Part shown: positions 4,667-9,011 of the stretch, one piece after another
Position numbering within the stretch: the stretch's first letter is position 1
Layout of the letters: every line of letters begins with the position of its first letter
DNA from: Burkholderiales bacterium
GTDB taxonomy: Bacteria; Pseudomonadota; Gammaproteobacteria; Burkholderiales; Casimicrobiaceae
Length of the DNA stretch: 9,011 nt
Reading direction: 5' to 3'
NCBI GenBank assembly: GCA_025354075.1
Contig: JANXNO010000243.1
Coordinates: forward strand, 1-9,011
Notes under the pieces: generated by a model
What the model saw: only the letters and a program-made list of their open reading frames with translations
What the model was told of the DNA's origin: nothing
Database searches by the model: none
Made by a program: the position numbers and the translations under genes

Positions 4667-5638
4667 ATGGCTGCGGTGAAGCGCGCAATAGCAATTTTTT
4701 TTGCGGTTGCCGCTGCGCTGATTACCGGCACCGCCGCCTTCGCCCAAGACCTGGCCCCCATCCCTTCGCTCTCCAGCCGCGTCACCGATACCGCCGGCGT
4801 TCTGGGCGTATCAGCTAAACAAGAGCTTGAAGCGAAGCTCGCTGCCTTTGAGCAAGCCACGGGCGGGCAGCTCGCCGTCCTCATAGTGAAAACCGCTGAA
4901 CCGGAAACTATTGATCAGTACGGCATCCGCGTCGGCGACGCATGGAAGATCGGCAAAAAGGGCAGGGACACCGGAGCGATTCTCATCGTCGCGATGAAGG
5001 AGAAAAAGCTGCGCATCGAAACCGGCTATGGCTGGGAGGGCGCACTGCCGGACGTTGAGGCCAAACGGATCATTCGCGAAGTGATCACGCCGTTTATGAA
5101 ACAAAACCAGTTTGCGCAGGGCATTAGCGCAGGCATCGACAAAATACAGCTCGCGGTCGCCAAAGAAAACAAAGCTGCGAGCACCACGGTTGACGACAAA
5201 GGGCAATGGACGAACAGCCACAACGCGAGCGCCACTGACAGTACCATTGAATCGCTGATGGGCATGGCGCCGGTGCTGCTCGGCGTGCTGGCGGTGCTCT
5301 CGTTCATCCTGCCGGCACTGTTGGTCGGCATCATAGGCGGCGCGGGCACATTTTTCTTCACCAGTTCGTTGCCTGCAGCGGGTGTTGCAGCTTTCCTCGG
5401 ATTCGTTGGCGCGAGCTTGTTGCGCGGCATATTTGGCTCCGCAGGACGCACGCCGCTGGGTGGCAGAGCGCTCAATCGTGGTTCACGCGGTGGCGTTCTT
5501 GGCGGGCTGGGCGGATTTGGTGGAGGCGGCAGTTGGGGTGGTGGTAGCTCCGGCGGCAGCGATGGCGGCGGGTTTTCGGGTGGCGGCGGCTCTTTTGGCG
5601 GCGGCGGTGCATCGGGTGGTTGGGGTGACAGCGAATGA
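4667..5638 (+). CDS. Secreted TPM-domain protein with Gly-rich tail (YgcG family)
   Basis: From the ATG at 4667 the product has 323 residues. It has a signal peptide (1-26, cleavage predicted after AFA), a TPM domain (about 31-165) with FEQATGGQLAVLIV and RIETGYGWEGALPD, hydrophobic membrane segments (about 197-257), and a Gly/Ser-rich tail (about 263-321). This is the YgcG-type layout, with the TPM domain outside the inner membrane and the Gly-rich tail after the membrane part. TPM domains have been linked to photosystem II repair phosphatase activity in plants; the bacterial role is unclear. The start is uncertain. The ATG at 4667 gives a clean signal peptide but has no Shine-Dalgarno sequence because the REP doublet lies directly upstream. 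An ATG at 4628 inside the REP spacer has AAGG five bases before it and would add 13 residues. An ATG at 4583 would translate the whole REP and seems unlikely. The stop overlaps the next start as ATGA. Confidence 0.88.
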   Translation: MAAVKRAIAIFFAVAAALITGTAAFAQDLAPIPSLSSRVTDTAGVLGVSAKQELEAKLAAFEQATGGQLAVLIVKTAEPETIDQYGIRVGDAWKIGKKGRDTGAILIVAMKEKKLRIETGYGWEGALPDVEAKRIIREVITPFMKQNQFAQGISAGIDKIQLAVAKENKAASTTVDDKGQWTNSHNASATDSTIESLMGMAPVLLGVLAVLSFILPALLVGIIGGAGTFFFTSSLPAAGVAAFLGFVGASLLRGIFGSAGRTPLGGRALNRGSRGGVLGGLGGFGGGGSWGGGSSGGSDGGGFSGGGGSFGGGGASGGWGDSE

Positions 5639-6123
5639 AAAACCGGCTGCTCGCACATTCATTCACTTCGCGTCGCACCGTTCGCAAAGCGCTTCCTGAC
5701 GACTCCATGAAGGGGCTTGAACGCACCATTGGTATGGCCGAACGGGGATCCAGCGGTCAGATTCGGCTAGTGGTCGAAGCGGCGTGGCCGCTTTTGCACG
5801 TCAAGCACACAGGCCCGCGAACGCGCGCGCTTGAATGGTTTTCGCAACTGCGCGTGTGGGATACCGAGCACAACAACGGCGTGCTGATTTATTTGTTGTT
5901 CGCAGAACGCGACGTCGAAATCGTGGCGGATCGTGGCTTCAACAAACGCATAGCGCCCGAGCAATGGGAGACGATTTGCCGCGCTATGGAAGCGCGCTTC
6001 GTCAAAAGCGATTTTGAAGCGGGCTTGACCGAGGGCATCAACACCATTGGCGACCTGCTGCGTGAACATTTTCCGGCCGATATGGGCGGCAACGAGCAGC
6101 CTGACCGACCGATGATCGTTTAG
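5635..6123 (+). CDS. Cytosolic TPM-domain protein
   Basis: This 162-residue protein is a second, shorter TPM-domain protein, the usual third member of the lemA-TPM-TPM set. The domain covers about residues 25-145 and includes GSSGQIRLVVE (38-48), FSQLRVWDTEHNNGVLIYLLF (69-89) and VEIVADRGFNKRI (94-106). Unlike its upstream neighbour it has no signal peptide, membrane segment or Gly-rich tail, so it should face the cytosol unless it associates with the membrane through a partner. The ATG overlaps the upstream stop (ATGA), indicating coupled translation and therefore matched amounts of the two TPM proteins. No catalytic residues can be assigned with confidence. Confidence 0.88.
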   Translation: MKNRLLAHSFTSRRTVRKALPDDSMKGLERTIGMAERGSSGQIRLVVEAAWPLLHVKHTGPRTRALEWFSQLRVWDTEHNNGVLIYLLFAERDVEIVADRGFNKRIAPEQWETICRAMEARFVKSDFEAGLTEGINTIGDLLREHFPADMGGNEQPDRPMIV

Positions 6124-6133
6124 TTGTTTGATC

Positions 6134-6154
6134 CTTTATTTGTAAAGTTTTTTT
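6134..6154 (+). terminator. Weak candidate terminator after the lemA-TPM operon
   Basis: CTTTA (6134-6138) pairs with TAAAG (6143-6147) around a TTTG loop, and seven T residues (6148-6154) follow. The stem has only one G-C pair, so termination would be weak. The T run ends one base before the ATG of the next gene (6156). This may allow partial read-through into the racemase-family gene. Confidence 0.3.
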
Positions 6155-6155
6155 G

Positions 6156-6812
6156 ATGCGAATTGCACTGATTCACGCACTTACGCATTCGATCGCGCCC
6201 ATCAACGACGCATTCCTGCAGATGTGGCCTGAGGCTTCGCGGGTCAATCTGCTTGATGATTCACTGTCCGCTGACCTGGCGGCTAACAACGGTGCGCTGG
6301 ATGAAGCAATGCATCTGCGCTTTGAAACGCTGGCGGACTATGCAGTAAGTTGCGGTGCGGATGGCGTTTTGTTTACCTGCTCCGCGTTTGGTTCTTGCAT
6401 CGAACGCGTTGCCGCCAAGCATTCCCGCATCCCTGTGCTCAAGCCCAATGAGGCCATGATTTCGGAGGCGGTCGCCGCAGTCAGCGCATCAAATCAGGCT
6501 ATCGGTCTGATCGCCTCGTTCGCTCCCACGCTCGTGTCCATGCCGCCAGAATTTCCGTCGACATCCACGTTGCACACCGAGCTTGTTGAAGACGCGATGC
6601 ACGCGTTAAACGCAGGCGACGAAGCCGCCCACGACGCGTCAGTCGTAGCCGCCGCGCTGCGCCTCAAAGCGCGTGGCGCAGGGGTCATTGCCCTGGCCCA
6701 ATTCAGCATGGCGCGCGCCGCAACAGCGGTCGCGCGGGCCACGGGATTGCCCGTACTCACCACGCCGTCAACCGCGATACGCTTGTTGAAGCAACGACTC
6801 GGCGTTGCGTGA
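6156..6812 (+). CDS. Aspartate/glutamate/hydantoin racemase-superfamily protein
   Basis: The 218-residue product belongs to the superfamily of Asp/Glu racemases, hydantoin racemases and arylmalonate decarboxylases, cytosolic enzymes that act at a carbon next to a carboxylate. The N-terminal sheet (MRIALIHAL), the first active-site loop FTCSAFGSC (73-81) with C75 as the likely catalytic cysteine, and the second-half motif VIALAQFSMARAA (177-189) support this. The second catalytic cysteine expected in two-base racemases is replaced by F183. The protein may therefore not racemise by the classical mechanism; decarboxylase, isomerase or other chemistry is possible. ATG at 6156 is preferred over the TTG at 6153. 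There is no clear Shine-Dalgarno sequence, only AAAG eight bases upstream and a T run. The Bug-type gene begins 63 bases further on, so both may serve uptake and catabolism of the same compound. Confidence 0.8.
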   Translation: MRIALIHALTHSIAPINDAFLQMWPEASRVNLLDDSLSADLAANNGALDEAMHLRFETLADYAVSCGADGVLFTCSAFGSCIERVAAKHSRIPVLKPNEAMISEAVAAVSASNQAIGLIASFAPTLVSMPPEFPSTSTLHTELVEDAMHALNAGDEAAHDASVVAAALRLKARGAGVIALAQFSMARAATAVARATGLPVLTTPSTAIRLLKQRLGVA

Positions 6813-6875
6813 AACAGGGTGCGCTCCGCGCCCGCCTTTACCGTCCACATTAAGCAACACAGGACACGTCAACTC

Positions 6876-7832
6876 ATGAAAAAACTCCTCGCTATAGCCG
6901 CGGCCACGCTCGTCGCATCCACCACATTCGCGCAAGCGTGGCCAGCCAAACAGCCGATCAAACTGGTCGCTGTCTTCCCGCCCGGAGGCTCGGTGGATCA
7001 GGTGGCACGCATCCTGTCGCAACCGCTGTCCACGGCGCTGGGCCAAACCGTCATCGTTGAAAACAAGGGCGGTGCGTCGGGCTCCATCGGTGCTGCGTTC
7101 GTTGCGCAGGCCCCGGCTGATGGCTACACCTTCGCCGTCGTTTTTGATTCGCATGCGGTCAATCCTGCGCTCATTCCCGGGCTGTCGTACGACACCAAGA
7201 AGGACCTCGCCGCGATCTCGTTGATCGGCACCGCCGCGATGGCTATTGCCACACCCACCGCCTCGCCGTACAAAGTCTTCGGCGATGTGGTGACTGATTT
7301 GAAAGCGAACAAGCCGGTGAGCTACGGCACCATCGGCAACGGCAGCCTCGCGCATCTGGCCATGACGCTGCTGGGCAAAAGCAACAGCCTCGGTTGGGAG
7401 CATGTGCCCTACAAAGGTGGCGGCCCGATGATGCAAGACGCCATTGGCGGTCACGTGCCGCTGGTGATCGGCTCGGTGTTCGTGGTCAAGCCGCACATCG
7501 ACAGCGGGCGCGTACGGCCACTCGCAGTCACCACCGCCAAACGCAGCCCTGATTTGCCGAACGTTCCGACGCTTGCGGAACTCGGTTATGGCCAGTTCGA
7601 AGCGCCCGCCTGGTGGGCTGTGCTCGCGCCTGCGAAAACGCCGCCAGACATCATCATCCGAATGAACGCCGCGATGAATAAAATTTTGGTGGACCCCGAG
7701 ATCGCCAAAAAACTGCAAACGCAAGGCATCAACGTGATCGGCGGCACACCGGAATCTGCACGTGTATTTATCGAGAAGCAAATCGATATCTGGGGCAAGG
7801 TCGTGAAAGACTACGGGATCAAAGCCGACTAA
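6876..7832 (+). CDS. Bug/TctC-family periplasmic solute-binding protein
   Basis: This is a periplasmic ligand receptor of the Bug (Bordetella uptake gene) family, related to TctC of tripartite tricarboxylate transporters. Ligands are mostly small carboxylates or related compounds. The 318-residue product has a signal peptide (MKKLLAIAAATLVAS, cleavage near A21), then FPPGGSVD (34-41), VIVENKGGASGSIGA (59-73), SYGTIGNGSLAHL (149-161) and VPYKGGGPMMQDAIGG (177-192), all typical. An in-frame GTG at 6819 would put 19 residues before the signal peptide and is rejected. The ATG at 6876 is preceded by AGGA (6861-6864). No TctA/TctB membrane genes are present, and such orphan receptors are numerous in Burkholderiales. 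The racemase-family gene and the dehydrogenase on either side suggest a shared substrate, probably a chiral hydroxy- or dicarboxylic acid. The exact ligand cannot be read from the sequence. Confidence 0.9.
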   Translation: MKKLLAIAAATLVASTTFAQAWPAKQPIKLVAVFPPGGSVDQVARILSQPLSTALGQTVIVENKGGASGSIGAAFVAQAPADGYTFAVVFDSHAVNPALIPGLSYDTKKDLAAISLIGTAAMAIATPTASPYKVFGDVVTDLKANKPVSYGTIGNGSLAHLAMTLLGKSNSLGWEHVPYKGGGPMMQDAIGGHVPLVIGSVFVVKPHIDSGRVRPLAVTTAKRSPDLPNVPTLAELGYGQFEAPAWWAVLAPAKTPPDIIIRMNAAMNKILVDPEIAKKLQTQGINVIGGTPESARVFIEKQIDIWGKVVKDYGIKAD

Positions 7833-7840
7833 TTTTTTGT

Positions 7841-8815
7841 ATGAGCAACAAACCCATCATCGCCGTACTCGATGACTTCGAACGCGTCGCACGCGACTAC
7901 GCGGACTGGTCTGCGGTTGACGCGAAAGCGGACGTGCGCGTGTATCGCGATGCACTGCAGGGACAGGAGCTCATTGACGCGCTCAAGCCCGCGTCTGTTG
8001 TCGTGCTGATGCGCGACCGCACGCCGTTCCTCGCCGAACTGATCGACCAGTTGCCCAACTTGAAGCTCGTTCACTTCACTGGCACACGCAACGGCGCGCT
8101 TGACACCCGGGCGCTCGCGGCGCGCGGCATCCCTGTGCTGCACACCAGCTGGGGGCCTAACAAGGACGCGACCACGGAGATGACCTGGGCGCTGATCCTC
8201 GCCGCGCAAAAGCGTCTCGTCAGCCAGCACAACGCCTTGCTGCGCGGACAATGGCGGCCGCATGACACGCTGTCGCCGGTGTTGCACGGGCAACGCATTG
8301 GTATTGCGGGGCTGGGTGAAATCGGTGGGCGCGTAGCCAACGTGGCGCGGGCGTTCGGAATGGAGGTCGTCGCGTGGTCGCCAAACATGACGCCGGAACG
8401 CGCCGCCGCGAAAGGCGCAACCGCCGTGTCGTTTGACGAACTGGTCGCCACCTCGCACATCATTACGACGCATCTGGTACTCGGCCCGGCGACGAAAAAT
8501 CTCTTCGGCGCGGCGCAGTTCACTGCGATGCGCAAGGACGCGATTTTTGTGAACACGTCGCGCGCAGGGCTGGCCGACGAGGCGGCGCTGGTCGCCGCGC
8601 TGCAGGCGGGCCGACCGGCGATGGCGGCGCTGGATGTGTTCAGCGTGGAGCCCTTGTCCGCGTCGCACCCGTTCACGGCGCTGCCCAACGTCGTGCTCAC
8701 GCCGCATCTTGGCTTCGTCTGCGAACCGGTGTTCCGCAAGTTCTACGGCGACGTGGTTGAGGCGCTTGCCGCGTGGCTTGACGGCAAGCCGCTGCCGCGT
8801 GTGCTCGCGACTTGA
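7841..8815 (+). CDS. D-2-hydroxyacid dehydrogenase (D-isomer-specific)
   Basis: The 324-residue product is an NAD(P)-dependent oxidoreductase that interconverts 2-hydroxy and 2-keto acids in the cytosol. It contains the Rossmann motif GLGEIG (157-162) and the catalytic triad of the family: R241 in NTSRAG, E270 in DVFSVEP and H289 in TPHLGF. The residue after the second beta strand is Ser (AWSPN, 178-182) rather than the Asp usual in strictly NAD-dependent members, so cofactor choice is open. Similarity to SerA-type proteins is general; it lacks the regulatory ACT domain, so a biosynthetic 3-phosphoglycerate dehydrogenase role is unlikely. It starts eight bases after the Bug gene stop with no Shine-Dalgarno sequence, only a T tract, so it is probably translated by coupling. 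Its substrate is likely the compound, or a product of it, handled by its two upstream neighbours. Confidence 0.9.
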   Translation: MSNKPIIAVLDDFERVARDYADWSAVDAKADVRVYRDALQGQELIDALKPASVVVLMRDRTPFLAELIDQLPNLKLVHFTGTRNGALDTRALAARGIPVLHTSWGPNKDATTEMTWALILAAQKRLVSQHNALLRGQWRPHDTLSPVLHGQRIGIAGLGEIGGRVANVARAFGMEVVAWSPNMTPERAAAKGATAVSFDELVATSHIITTHLVLGPATKNLFGAAQFTAMRKDAIFVNTSRAGLADEAALVAALQAGRPAMAALDVFSVEPLSASHPFTALPNVVLTPHLGFVCEPVFRKFYGDVVEALAAWLDGKPLPRVLAT

Positions 8816-9011
8816 TGATTCGATTTGCCCGGATGGGTAGACCGTGAAATTTCGGTTTTGTGATGCTGAAAAAGCAGATCAGCTTTTATTGTTAAAGCCT
8901 TTGCGCATTGGGGCTACACAGCCAAATAGGCCTATGTCAACTATTGTCGTTTTCGATGCCTAGCCCTGATGTGGACTGGTCTACACAAAAAAGCTGATTC
9001 GGTGCTGGGTG
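8816..9011. other. Non-coding stretch after the dehydrogenase gene
   Basis: No gene is recognisable before the right edge. It contains several small symmetric elements: ACCG/CGGT (8841-8844 with 8853-8856), the terminator candidate at 8865-8890, GGCT-ACAC-AGCC (8912-8923) and a perfect 10-bp palindrome ATAGGCCTAT (8926-8935). No promoter with good boxes in both positions is evident. Confidence 0.4.
8865..8890 (+). terminator. Weak candidate terminator of the racemase/Bug/dehydrogenase cluster
   Basis: GCTGA (8865-8869) can pair with TCAGC (8879-8883), followed by TTTTATT. The loop of nine bases and five-pair stem make it weak. Other pairings, such as TGCT/AGCA (8864-8867 with 8873-8876), compete. 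It lies about 50 bases past the dehydrogenase stop codon. Confidence 0.3.

Noticed and set aside
5510..5634. GC-rich repetitive tract as a possible tandem repeat element
   Set aside because: It is explained by the Gly/Ser-rich C-terminal tail typical of YgcG-type TPM proteins and has no regular repeat unit.
6819..6875. GTG start adding 19 residues to the Bug protein
   Set aside because: It would place a polar extension before a normal Sec signal peptide, and the ATG at 6876 gives the usual family N-terminus.
6768..7781. Long antisense open frame (337 codons) opposite the Bug gene
   Set aside because: It is rich in Arg and His without any recognisable motif and lies entirely opposite a gene with clear family signatures. 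Such frames are usual in GC-rich DNA.
7829..8707. 292-codon antisense frame opposite the dehydrogenase
   Set aside because: Composition is typical of a shadow frame and no domain is visible, while the plus-strand gene has all catalytic residues.
43..8996. A 12-base inverted match between the two window ends (CAGCTTTTTTGT at 43-54, complement at 8985-8996)
   Set aside because: It is mostly an A/T homopolymer plus AGCT, the window edges are arbitrary, and the genes between are ordinary chromosomal ones, so it is not evidence of a mobile element.

Overview
This window looks like chromosomal DNA from a betaproteobacterium, most probably Burkholderiales. That is inferred from a Bug/TctC-type solute-binding protein beside catabolic enzymes, the tsaB-rimI-uracil-DNA glycosylase order, and moderately GC-rich coding DNA. 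No species can be named. There is no CRISPR array, insertion sequence, prophage gene or recognisable tRNA or rRNA. All nine main genes belong to known families.

Layout. Positions 1-475 carry no long gene. They hold a candidate leftward promoter at the far left, a few palindromes, and a compact promoter-to-terminator unit (about 254-400, + strand) that could make a ~110-nt small RNA or a 15-residue peptide. A second hairpin (421-442) probably ends the leftward rlmD transcript. rlmD (476-1780, - strand) encodes the 23S rRNA m5U1939 methyltransferase. It is divergent from tsaB-rimI-udg (1886-3805, + strand), which encodes a t6A-tRNA modification partner, a protein N-acetyltransferase and a family-4 uracil-DNA glycosylase. 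The intergenic region between rlmD and tsaB contains a 9-bp inverted repeat.

Positions 3915-6123 form a LemA / secreted TPM protein / cytosolic TPM protein operon, a common but poorly understood envelope-associated gene set. The lemA-TPM gap holds a 30-nt near-perfect hairpin and then a REP-like inverted doublet that runs almost to the downstream start codon. Positions 6156-8815 form a likely catabolic or uptake cluster: an Asp/Glu/hydantoin racemase-superfamily protein, a periplasmic Bug-type binding protein and a D-2-hydroxyacid dehydrogenase. Their substrate is unknown. The last ~200 bases are non-coding with weak hairpins.

The most unusual points are these. (1) The uracil-DNA glycosylase has an N-terminal peptide resembling, from memory, the chi-binding N-terminus of E. 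coli HolD (DNA polymerase III psi), separated from the catalytic core by a disordered-looking linker; this suggests replisome tethering. (2) A REP doublet sits where the ribosome-binding site of the first TPM gene should be. (3) There is an orphan small-transcript unit beside rlmD. No wholly new multi-gene system is evident.
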